From Balanoglossus misakiensis (lineage: Eukaryota; Hemichordata), in contig CM082586.2 in the NCBI GenBank assembly GCA_040954595.2, positions 5,642,001-5,706,000 of the forward strand: a stretch of 64,000 nucleotides of DNA, read 5' to 3'. Position 1 is the first letter of the stretch. Each line of letters starts with the position of its first letter. Below are positions 1-11,277 of the stretch, piece by piece. The position numbers and the translations under genes were made by a program. Under the pieces are notes generated by a model, which ran no database searches, had not been told where the DNA came from, and was given only the letters and a program-made list of their open reading frames with translations.

Positions 1-2451
1 TGTTTTATTGTAGTTTTACGTCTGTGCCGTCTGCTCCAATCGCCGTCGCTGTAACTTTAGCAGGCAAACACTGCGGATGGTGTGAAGACAGCAGTCTTAT
101 ACATTTAAGGGTTCGATGGGTAAGATTTAAAATTTAAGGGGTAATTGAGCAACGCACTTCTAATAAGTTTCTAAGCTAGGGAAAGTGTTCAGTCGATGAC
201 GTCTACCGTATTTTGCAATCTATATTTAGAAGATCAACATGACGCTTTTTTCTATTAAAATATTGATTGCCTCCAAATTGATATGAAAATTACAAAGACG
301 GCCGTTCATACTTTTGTGGTGGAATTCATTTGAAAAGTGTCCACCTTTCCTTTTGTTAACGTGTTCTTCATTAATCTTGTCGTTTGGACTGAGCAACCCT
401 GTGTCGATATTTTCTGTGACTCTAACGCTGCTATGTGAGCACGTCTATAAATTATCGAGTAAAACCACGATTTTAAATAAATAGCAGTAAATTTCAAAAC
501 TCGGTCGTAAGTCATTCCCTCACCTTGATATCTGGGTGTAATTATAACCTACCCTTTTCACGAGCTGGTTATGGAATATGAATGATGAATGTTATTATTC
601 GAAACCATGCATAGTTCGCTTCCACAGACGTCGTTTTCAAGGAAATGCTTAACTTCAGTTTACAGTGAAACTGTACAAATTCCAAGTCTTTTGATCGGCA
701 AAGTTGGCATGAAAATGGTAGTGAAAAGTACACTTCCTGCCGTGGTAGGTGCCACTGATGACGTGTTGTGTGTCTTTAATGAATTAACCATATTACAAGC
801 AACGTTCCTTGTTAGGCAGTATTCCCTCTGCAGGAAATGATTTTTTTATACCAGGCCAAGTGGGACAATTGCAGAAAATCATGGGCGCCAGGTTCCGAAC
901 GTGATACTTATAGCAAACACGGGGTGTTTAGTGGTTTTCCGCTAATGTACATGTATACACACTAGTAAGCGAGTAGCCTGTCTATACATGTACCTGTGTA
1001 TCCACGAAAATGTTGAACAAAGATTTCGTTTCGCGGCTTCGAAGATTTCGTCATTGTTTTCACTACGCCAAATGTCGGATGTGTACGCATGTGCATGCGT
1101 GTATTCAGCTTTGGTTTAGCATCCAAACTTGAATGTGATACTTTCATAGTCTGTTGTACGCCGTGCTTTTGGTATGAGTCTATCGCGAACTGTCATGCGC
1201 ATACATGTACATTGAAGATTATAGGAGATCAAAAGTATACAGTTATATTATGTGTAATTGAAGGGAGTATTATTAGAGGACGTTGCCTTGTAGTACACCT
1301 TGAACTCTGTTTTGTTAGAAATCTCGGCATAGAATTACGAACCTGACAATTGGATCAGTTAAGTGAATTTCCCTGTTTATGCCTTAAGTTTTCTAGCACA
1401 GAATTGAACGGTTTTAATGTTGGAATACCTTCGGTTTTCGGTATGCAGAACGCAAATACTTGCATGACATAAAAATAAAATTAAACCAACACCATTTCAA
1501 ATAACAACTTTAACATAACATGAACCCCCAGCTGTCAGAGTTGTCAAAACAAAAATTTTCTGCCTAAGCTAGGACTTGTGATAAATTGCGTAAACCCCTG
1601 ATATTAATTTGCATTCAAATTAGTAATTAAGAAAAATCATCTCAAGGGTTCGTGGCTTAGGTCAGGTTTCTTTGAAGACACAAGACAATCAATCGTCATC
1701 GTAAGTGCCAAAAGGCAGAAGTCATAAAAATTTTATCACGATGTTGACATAAATCAACATAGTCCAGATAGCGACTCGGGCCATTTCAACTGCAGGTCTG
1801 ATGTACATTAGCGTTCAACCTGTTACGTCAATCTTACGCTATTGAAACAGTTTGGTGGAGACTTTCCATCGTACTTGTTCTCTGTACACATGGGAAGTAG
1901 ATTCTTGAGTTCTGTTGTAAAGCTACTACATGTATCAAACTAAATGGAATTTTCTAAAACTATTCAATATGGTGTACGCTACAGTGTGATGCAAGAGGAA
2001 TATCTTTCAACCGCCATTTTTGACATGGGTAAAATGCATGTATTTTATCACACAAATCGTAATCACTGAGATATGTTTTTCAAGCAGCATGGAAGATTCC
2101 ATCGCAGACATCTGTATTTCTGAAAGATCGCGCTATAGGCTGTCGTGTAAATGGTTGGTGAAATATCGCCCTAGTGGCCACTTACGGGCAGTACTAAAAA
2201 CAACTATATGTGTTTTAGACCGCCCCAAACGGACGCCGCCCCGGGCAATGCCAGCAAATTAAATGCTTCTAGTACATTGAATATGTCGAAGAGAGGAAAT
2301 AATCTCAATGGCTTATTGTAGACTGTAATCTAAATTAGCATCTCGGGTTCCTCTGAGGAGATTTCAATTAGATTAAGGCTGTTTTCTCCATTCAACACGT
2401 AGTTGCACGCCACGGCTTACGCTAATAGAAATGCGTCCTCTCGTTTTACAG
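1..2451. other. No gene recognised; upstream or intron sequence of R1
   Basis: The first supported exon of receptor R1 begins at 2452 and starts in the agonist-binding domain. Its signal-peptide, N-terminal and 68-nt exons should therefore lie upstream. I looked on the + strand for a 68-nt exon ending in ATG before a GT donor with the family Ser-x-Ser-Glu motif and found none here. Short open frames are present but have no family-like sequence. The region is probably R1 intron or flanking DNA. Confidence 0.5.
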
Positions 2452-5400
2452 GACTGGTCGGTAATGATACACTTCACGCAAAGCTGGAACGACCCCAGGT
2501 TGAGTCACAAAGCGAACAAGACACTTACTGTAATTGGTGCCACCATAGACTCCATCTGGGTACCCGACACTTTCTTTAAGAACGCCAAGAAGGTTGAGCT
2601 TCACGCCTCGCCGAAAAAGAACACGATGATGAGAATTCGCAGAAATGGGGACATTGAATATAGCGTGCGGTATGTACGTTAAGTTTGGTTGTGAGGCAGC
2701 TGGCGACATAAATTCAATCGCAAATTTCTCGATAAAAATGTTTACACCAGATAGCTACAAATCAAAACAAAACAATAAAACTAAGAAAAACCAGTGTTGG
2801 AATATTAATATGGTACTGTTTCATTGTTTTCACAGGTTGAGTTTGCGCTCGTCTTGTCATATGGATCTACATAATTTTCCATTCGACCACCAGGAATGCA
2901 GTGAGAAGGTTTCTTCATGTAAGCGACAATCAGTTTTTTTTCTTGGCACAATACTTACATGTGCATGCATACACCCCCAATATTGGTTAAGTTTATATCT
3001 GCGCCCATATGGCTAGTCATGTCATGAATCGCACAGAGGTCAGCGAGGCTATCAACAATTTCTACATTAGAAACCCATCGCCAATCAGTGACGGGGAAAA
3101 GCCTTATAATCATGTAGCATTGATGGGTACTGGTAAGCCGCCTGAATGTATGGTCTGGACGACAACACGTGACATGCGATATAGATTCCCACACAAAAAG
3201 AGGCAATTTGTCAGCCGAAACCTGGGCTTCTCAAAATCACCCGTGGTGGACACACAAGAAACACAAATACAAATTTTAACCGAAGTCAACGAAAGTACAA
3301 CAGCGGAAAATTGGGTGAAAATTGAATGAAATTCATGTCAGACATGGCTACTCAAAGCATCGGCGGACCGTGGAAAAATTGACAGCTACAAAATGCAGTA
3401 ATTGCGTGTATTTGGAGTGAGCTTACAAATGTGTTTTGAAACTAATTTAATATTATGATTTGCAAATGAGATTGTAGTCATGCTGGATCACTGCAAAGGC
3501 CTGAATGTACGAGAGCAGAATACATGCGATGCTTTCATGGTATACTTGTGGAGACAATATTTCTTTTTAAATGGCAAACGCATTTTGTTAGAGATGAAAT
3601 TTATGTGCAGCTGAGAGCAGTGATCAAATTGTAAAGGAAAAGTGTCTGGATATCATGTTAACTTTGTCCAAGTTTCCCTTAAAATATTAGCAATTGTTTG
3701 CTCCCGCGTCAATATATGCCACCATACACAGGAAACCACCGCAAGCTATGTTTGTGACAAGCTTTGTAACACCACAGGGTAGCGCCATCATTGTGTGTTC
3801 ACAGTGTCTGTGCCAATGTTCACCTGTGATAATCACTTGTCGAGCTGTTGTCACATTCTGTCATGACGGGGTAGGTTACTTCGAGAGCACATTTCAAGAG
3901 ATGTTTTCAATTGAATAAGACCGCCTCTTTGGAGGCCATCGCTAACAACAAAATGATGTCGTCATCAAGATTCAAGGATACGTGCACCGATTTCCGTTTG
4001 TCAGCGACGAGTTTTTATTGTTAATTCTTCCCTGAGTAGTACAATTATGTGTACCTATACTCCAATGCTTTTATGACGCATCGACCAAATATGTTTAACA
4101 TGAAATCGGAAATTCTTTGTATTATGAAGCTAAACATGTCGGGTACCTTAATCAGAAAATGTGTAGTTTAGGTTTGTCTGTGCTGGGTTCAATCAGGTGT
4201 CAAGTAATTTTCAAGATATAAGTATTACTTTATATTAACTTATTCGTTGTCATAATTTGATAGTTACTGACGTCATTAGCTCGGCGGTCAGTTACATCCA
4301 GTAATTATTGCGATGTATTGATGATGTAAAAACATAATTTGAAACGAGAGTAGTTCGTACACATGGCTGTGTGAAGTTGATTTAAGCTTGTGTTATTGCT
4401 TTTTAGATGCGTACACGATAGACGATATTGTGGTGAAGTGGTCAGAATCTCCGATTCTTGTCAATGAGGGCGTCCGACTTCCTCAGTACCTTCTCTCGGA
4501 ATGGGTGAAGAAGGAGGGCCAGGAAGAGACTGCGTCCGGTACAGTCCTTCACTCAAATCACAGTGATTCATTCAGGGAAAGTAGATAAATGCCAATGTGA
4601 TAGAAACTGGATGAATTTTGTTGTCTACCAGCCTTCTTCCAACTTTCTCTTATATCAGTATCCCTGAATAAATCCCTATGTATAAATACAATTGACTGTT
4701 TTCCGAACCCCGCGAGACCCAGCGAGATTTGGCGAGACTGGGCAATGCATACGAGAGGATATTCTCGTGACACAGGACAAACACAAAATGGATCCAATTG
4801 TTTGGTTTACAGTGATTAATAATATATCCCTTTTGTCTACTTCTGTAGAAAATTACAGTTATGTTGAGATGTCATTCCGACTGAATCGTGAGCTGGGTTT
4901 TTACCTTCTCCAAGTCTACATACCAAGTGCAGCGTTGGTGATAATTGCTTGGTTGACCTTGTGGATCGACGCATCCGTGTCATCCCCTGCCAGAGCTTCT
5001 CTGGGAATTACTACCATACTGGCACTAGTGACGCAGTCCAGCTGGCTTAGGAGCGAGATACCTAAAGTTGCTTATGTCACGGTAATTAGCACTAGCATCA
5101 TTCGTCACGACTATTTCATCATTTTATTGTCACAAATATAATCGTGTATGTCTTTTTGTGTTTGTTTCAGGCGCTGGATGTTTGGCTTGCCACTTGTCAG
5201 TTGCTTGTGTTCCTCATTCTACTCCAATTTACATTCATCTATTACCTTAATAAGCTGAGTGGACGACGTGATATCAGTGGGCAGACGACCAGGAAGAGGC
5301 GTAATGAGGTATGCAAATGATGTTTTTTCCCGCCCATTGCAAGATCACGCGAGACTTGGTTAAATATCGCACTGCTGCAACCATTTTGTTTTTCAATGCT

Positions 5401-5743
5401 GGAAATGTAGCTTATTGTCGAAATGATTTTATTCTTACAAACGCGTAATTCTTTTCAGGATTGCGACAGGCGATACGCCCTTGACCTTAACATCGATTCG
5501 GTGGAGGCTCCGAGTGACAATATCCCTTCCATGACGCGCAGGAATGGACAACCTCAGCAGGGATCACAGCTACGCCAAGACAGCACATATCGCCGCATGC
5601 TGCCCAAGCGACGCGCAATCTATTCCAAAATAGCTCGCCAAACAGACAAATTCAGTCGCGTCGTTTTCTTGGGAATCTTCCTCGTATTCAATTTCATTTA
5701 CTGGCCTACGTACACCATCTTCGCGCCGAGTACCTTAAAGTAA
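2452..5743 (+). CDS. R1: GlyR/GABA-A-like anion-channel Cys-loop receptor subunit, divergent, 5' partial
   Basis: Seen exons: 2452-2669, 2836-2918, 4407-4538, 4849-5081, 5171-5308, 5459-5743 (stop). They have GT-AG junctions and one continuous frame of 362 residues. The order is agonist-binding segment (WNDPRL, then WVPDTFF), Cys loop with 13 residues between the cysteines (HNFPFDHQ core), pre-M1 loop C exon, M1-M2 exon with Pro-Ala-Arg and LGITTILALVTQ, M3 exon starting ALDVW, and M4 exon with the RVVFLGIFLVF helix. PAR and Arg 0' predict a chloride-type filter at the cell surface. Oddities: the loop D FxRQ arginine is Thr (2476-2478), the loop B Glu is Ser (2912-2914), the loop C Tyr-x-x-Gly motif is absent, and the M1-M2 linker has one extra residue (exon 233 nt, paralogues 230). 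An accessory or orphan subunit is the likely meaning. The signal-peptide exons are not in view. Confidence 0.88.
2919..4406 (+). other. R1 intron between Cys-loop and loop C exons
   Basis: This 1.5-kb intron has a strong donor (T|GTAAGC) and a pyrimidine-rich acceptor (TTTTTAG). An open frame at 3009-3329 shows no family features. Nothing else stands out. Confidence 0.6.
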
Positions 5744-7825
5744 TGGGCCCCGATGGTGGCGCTATAATTATCTATCAGCCCGGAGCCTTCGATGATAGGT
5801 GCAAAATCTGTTGGTCATGGAGAAAGTAGATCTTTGGAAGTGTCGACCGGAAGATCACATCGAAGCGTCTATTATTGTGGAAATTAATTATTTCTGTTGA
5901 AGCGTTAAGGACAACGCTAATGCCACTTCTGACAAGATACAGACGGCTAATTAATTGTCTTCCAATGACATAATATTAATTATGATTCCCTCAAAGTAGA
6001 AAATGCGCCTACAGTATTTTGCCTGCTTGTGTAAGTGTACTGTTCGTTGAAATACTACTTGAAACCATATAGTGTCCACACTTATATCATGATGCCAGTT
6101 CACATAAATATTTAAAACAATTCTGACTTAATTAGCATGTAGAGAAACCTAACGAACCAAAAACAAGAACTTCAAAATAGTTTTCTCATGTTTGAAAATT
6201 TTAGATAAAATAGCAATACGTTACAATCATATCGAATGTGTGTACTAACGTTCTTGCAGTATCTGAGATGCGAATGTTTTATATAATAGTGTTACCAATG
6301 GGTACTTTATGACCTTTTAAAAGCTCGGTTTGTTCCGAAAATGTTTTCTAATTGCTTGACCTTGTGTGAATGTAAAGATGAATTTTCGTTAACATTGTGA
6401 TAGATTCAGCACGACGTATAATCGCACACGTTTTAATTCTGAAAAAAAATGGGAGCGATGTCTGATGTTTTATTTCGGAGTCCTTCTTGAAGAACTATAA
6501 TGATTGAAGTTTGCCTATGTATACGGACTTCAGTCAAAAATTTAATTTTATGCATTATGACACAATTATATGCACAGCCGATACTCTATGCAGAAAGAGT
6601 AGTTGTTAGTTTTAATATAACGTTAAGAATGACACATGAAAAGCAAATACCAGTACACTCAGATGCATTTATAGAGGGCGCCCTCCCAAAACATTGCGTC
6701 ATCTCCGAGAAGGTGTCAGGAAAACGGCGTGGCCATGATGAGTAGGTCACAGAGTGAAAACTTTATCGTCTTTGCGTATCGTGGCCATAGTTGGGACTGA
6801 CGTTCGACAACCACATTTTGTTGTAAGGTAAGATTAACACGCAACTTGTATCATATACTGTACTAGTATACATCAAACCAGACGAGCTCGAGTAGTACCA
6901 TGTGACCTTCTGTTCAAGTGTGCTTAGAGACGACGCCATGTTTTGAAAGGGCGCGAAAAAGACATATTAAGTACAGCATTGACAGACGATCTTTCTTTGA
7001 TCAGGCTTTTTGTAAAACTACCATGGAACTTACAATTATTTGTGATATTACACTTTATCATGTTTATCGTGATAAACGACACTTGCTTTCTAAGACAAGC
7101 ACTTTCGTCATCCATGTTTCTAACACAACTGTACATTTACACTCGTTTTATTGCACTACCACGTTGCTATACTGATTCATGTAAGATTCAAACACAAAAT
7201 ACTTAGTACATTCGAGCTGATGCATTAATGCATGCGAAAGCAAAAATCGAGATATTTGCTCAATGGAAAGAGTGGACGTTTGAGCAATTACAGTTTTAGA
7301 GCAATGGATCCTTTCCTCTGAATTTAATGATTTGTGCATTTAGTTCTAGTTGAATAGATAAAATTTACTTTACATTTACCGTTGTAAGTACATATACATT
7401 CATGGCGGTTTTATTTAGAAAGCTTAACTTAAAGCCAAACGGTTTTGATTTTCCGAAGTATTAATATTTTGCTCGGCAACGTTCAATTCCACTTCAAGTT
7501 CTTTTTATGTAACTTCATTAAAATGGTCTTAACTTTTTATGGTTACAAATGATCGCTTTCCATTGCCTGTTTGTTTGTTTGTTTGTTTGTTTGTTTGTTT
7601 GTTTGTTTGTTTGTTTGCAAGATGCTAGCTGCCTGCAATCGAGATCCTTCAGTAAGTCACAACAACAGCGAAAGACGTGTTGTGATTCACCTTTTGTGAT
7701 AGTGCACTTTTTGCCATTCGATGAAGATCACTGATAACGTTCACCGCCAGAGGACGCTAGTGAAATTCCAAGCATCATAAAATCACCATGCCGCAAGTGG
7801 GTCTTCACAAATTGCCAGGAACATA
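5744..7825. other. R1 3' flank, no gene recognised
   Basis: This AT-rich stretch follows the R1 stop codon. I saw no clear AATAAA close to the stop. It contains a TTTG microsatellite at 7568-7617. Short open frames on both strands have no recognisable motifs. Confidence 0.5.
7568..7617. repeat. (TTTG)n microsatellite
   Basis: About twelve uninterrupted TTTG units lie in intergenic DNA between R1 and R2. The open frame through it reads as repeated Leu-Phe-Val-Cys and is an artefact of the repeat. Confidence 0.95.
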
Positions 7826-8275
7826 ATTTAGGGTATGCGTACACAGCATTGCATAGTGTATATCTACCAATCTGTCCTGAGGGGGGCAATATCTGTCAGC
7901 TACCTTCAGTGCAAACATACAATTTCTATGCTTACACAGCATTGCATAGTCATTGTATCGCTGCCAAACTTAAGCTTCAATGAGGGCAGCAACATCTATG
8001 GGCTGTCCTCTGGGCAGATACACACTGCCAATGCTTTAAGCATGAGGAAGCCATGTATTTTTAAGCATAGGAGTGTATGTTTACCCTGAGGGCAGTTCAT
8101 TGCTGCCCCGGCCCTCAGGAAGAGGTATACGACGGCACAGTGCTATTAGCATAGGAACTGCGTATCTGCCCTGAGCGCATGGTAGATACCAGTGTACACT
8201 ATGCAATACGGTAACCATAGGAATTGTATGTATGCCCTGGGGACAGCTAGGAAATATTGCTGCTCTCAGAGCAGA
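7826..8275. repeat. Cluster of degenerate 70-90 bp repeats in both orientations
   Basis: Short blocks recur here: GCATTGCATAGT at about 7848 and 7938, with its inverse (ACTATGCAAT) near 8198. Blocks like CCATAGGAATTGTATGTATG and a following CCCTGAGGGCAG occur near 8060, 8150 and 8215. An inverted form lies near 7910. The array sits upstream of the R2 5' exon. It may be an old minisatellite or nested mobile-element relics. Confidence 0.55.
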
Positions 8276-8739
8276 TTGAACGTCACGATGTATTACATGT
8301 AGTTTGAAAGAATATGAACAATATAAAATGGTACTTGCCTAACACGCAGTGTTGGTAATGTCCATCATATATATACGCTTGCTGTATATTTATATTTAGA
8401 GGCGCCTATTGCCAATATGTTTTCTGTGCAAAGGCCACACCGGGGTCGTGTCATAATGATATGAGGTCGGTTTGTATTTATCATCTAGTATATTAGATAT
8501 ATTAATAGAATTGCCCGTATAATTTATACCAGGAGGTACATGTATGTTATTTATGAAAATTTCTAACGTACCTATGTGACCACACATCAACTAAACATGT
8601 GTGTATGAAACCTAGCTTTCAGGGATATACATTTTATTTATTTCGTGAAAAATTGAGCACTGTGACAGTGTTTTTTCCTGTGACCATTGTTTTGCTAGTC
8701 GGGGCTTATAATATCGGCTAATATTAATAATTGCGATTT

Positions 8740-9165
8740 TCGAGTAGGTCTACAGAGGGCGTTCCGTTCGTTTCAGCCCGAACGATCCGACTTCAGTCGT
8801 GTCCGAGCCTTTGATCCGCCGAGCCCCAATGAAACTGTTTGCGGGTGTTCGGATCGGACGCGAATGCCAAACCGTCTGCCCCGAGGTCAGGTTGAATAAT
8901 CAGTGCTCACATCGTTCAGCTGGTGCATGTCTAACGACCCAGGTGCTCTATTGAACGTCTACGTCATTACATCATCAGAGCGTTTGTACTGATAGCAGGT
9001 ACGCTGTACGTGGTGTCCATGTGCTTCTGGTCGTTTGTCGTGCGACGTGCCTGTATACGCAGCGAAAGTTTCCGGCTACGGTCAGTAGATCCCAGCGACA
9101 CCGGTTACAAGGGCAATTTCGGCGGCACGTCTATTTACTTTTGCGCAGCTGTTCGCCAGTTAGAG
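8740..9165 (+). promoter_or_regulatory. CpG-rich promoter-like region and probable 5'UTR exon of R2
   Basis: CpG density rises sharply compared with the flanks. The segment ends in a near-perfect donor, TTAGAG|GTAAGTC, at 9165/9166. The first R2 coding exon is preceded by an acceptor at 11199/11200, so it needs an upstream exon, and this donor is the best candidate in the interval. All frames across the junction stop soon after splicing, as expected for a 5'UTR. The transcription start is not identifiable. Confidence 0.5.
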
Positions 9166-11199
9166 GTAAGTCTTACGTACACCACACCTCAATTGTCGGA
9201 GACTGCACTGAACATCACGCTCTTGTCTATTGGATAACTAATCGCAATGCTAACACGGTCAGGACCTGTCGCAGAGATATAAACGGAAAGTCAAATGGTT
9301 TCAGGCAAATAGGTCGGATATTGATCAGTTTAATTTAATCTATATAAATAACTCGATAAAAGCAGCATAGCGGTCCATACGTCATGGGCTTCATTGCGAT
9401 GCATAACAATGGTTGGCATTCTAAAATAAGATTCCATTTGGTATGCAAATGAAAAAAATGAAATCAAAAGTTTTTGATGAAATAGGCGCTTTTAAAATGG
9501 TTTTCCGAAAAGCTGGTACCAGACGTCGTTCGTTCACACAAAGTATTCAATCTAGAGGCAGACAACAGTGGAGGGTTTTTATTTAGCATTTTCCATACGC
9601 CAGAAATATACTGCGGGGAATGAGGGTAGAGACTAAAATACACGCCGCATCTGAAGTACATGTAAGTATTCGTGGATCTCTCGATAATTATCCCAACTCC
9701 TTCGGTGCCTAAAGAATTTTTCCGGGGATTTGCGTTTGAAAATGTGATCATTATTTGTGTCGACATATTGCATCCGATAATTTCCGTTTGTGATTCGGTC
9801 GGTGACTCCACAATTCCACGCGGCGTTCTCGTCTACAACTCTGCCAGTCTCGTCCCGAGCGGCTAACTACAAATGTATTCAAGTCTGTCAGAAATCGTCC
9901 CCTTGAATTAATACCGCAAATTATGGGACATTTGATAGCGCGGCCAAACCGTCTTGACCGATAATGGTCCACTGTTTTTCAAAAACCTGTTCGCGGCTAT
10001 CCTTTTGTTTCATGAAGAAGAAGTAACGTGAGTGGACCGGAGCAGCTGACAAAACAGAAAATACTGTATGATACCACTATCCGTCTGTTTGCCTTGAGTT
10101 TTAGAAGCGGTTATTCGAGTGAAACTATAGAAATATGGATGCAGGCATCCGTCAAACTCACAAACTGTTACAATTTGCATAGTCGTTATTTACCTATATA
10201 AGCCAGACCGATCGATACAATTTGTATGACACTGCACTAGGCACCACCGATCAACCAATTGAACGAATTTAAGCCAAAACAAAATGACATCAGGTTTTCA
10301 TTATTGCCGCTGGGCGTACTGGCAAGCCTTAGCTTTCTGCGATAGGTACAGTCGGTCCCTGGCCTTGCTATTGCATGTATGTGTGTGTTGGAGGGGGTAA
10401 GGGGCAGAGTGGTATTTGAAATTTGTGCCAATGACCTGTGCACTTGACGCAATTTATAAAAGCACTGAAGATATTTCTCTCCGTTTCTTCTTAAATTATC
10501 TTCATTTTATCAGATACTCTTTGAATTCCACTGGTTAATTGATATTCACGCCAACAACATTTACACGTGATAGAATTGGACTCCATTTCAAATCTACTCC
10601 CTTGTGCCGATTTTCCACATGCGTTTATTTAAAAGCAATGATCATGTTCGACCGCATGCTTATGACAAATGATAATTGGCCATCACGAAGCCGACTGCAG
10701 ACATGAATTCAATTTGCATAGAATTAATTATATTAGCCTTTTGACGACTAAAGCTTGACTCTGACTATCGATTTGGCCGCGTTGTGTTTATTCAAGTTCG
10801 AAATTAACGCAACTAAGTGGATTCCGTTATAATCTCGTTCAATCCATTATTTGACTATCAAGGGGACTTTTCGGTTCGATATTTAGGGGACAAAAGCTTC
10901 TTAAGACCAACACCTCTTGGCTAATTAGCCTCCTTCTCAAGAGGACCTTGCGTGAAAGATCAAAGTATGCCGGCGAATATCTTTTCACCTGCAAGATTTG
11001 TCAACGACCGTTCAAATATCAATGAGACTTGTCAATGAGGCTCGGTTAGATACCTGGCAATATCAACAATCTAACAGTTACTCTAATACACATCTCAATG
11101 TTACAGTGAATGAGGAATTAGCGCAGTCTATAATTTGCATTTCCTTTTATAATTGAGAGAAAATTAATGACCCTTTCTCTTTCTCTTTCTCTTTCACAG
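9166..11199 (+). other. Probable first (5'UTR) intron of R2
   Basis: The 2-kb stretch runs from a strong donor to an acceptor whose polypyrimidine tract is a (TTTCTC)n repeat. I see no other gene. A 115-residue minus-strand open frame at 9464-9811 lacks motifs. Confidence 0.45.
11173..11199 (+). promoter_or_regulatory. (TTTCTC)n polypyrimidine tract and 3' splice site of R2
   Basis: A hexamer pyrimidine repeat leads straight into CTTTCACAG|A, and the R2 start codon follows 22 nt later. This is an excellent acceptor and shows that R2 has a non-coding upstream exon. Confidence 0.7.
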
Positions 11200-11221
11200 A
11201 GTTGACGTAAATTAGCTCATT

Positions 11222-11277
11222 ATGATGTATTTCCACGCGCTCACGGTATTGGCTTTCTTTGCTGTGCTAAGTTTCAG
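11222..11277 (+). CDS. R2 exon 1: signal peptide
   Basis: ATG-ATG starts an 18-codon hydrophobic leader (core [13 protein letters not shown]) and ends in phase 2 at AG|GTAGGT. The phase 2 end matches the signal exons of R3, R4 and R5. The exon is too short to appear as an ordinary open frame. Confidence 0.85.

Noticed and set aside
3009-3329. 106-codon hydrophilic open frame in an R1 intron
   Set aside because: It has no homology that I recognise and no acceptor in phase with the Cys-loop exon. Treated as intronic.
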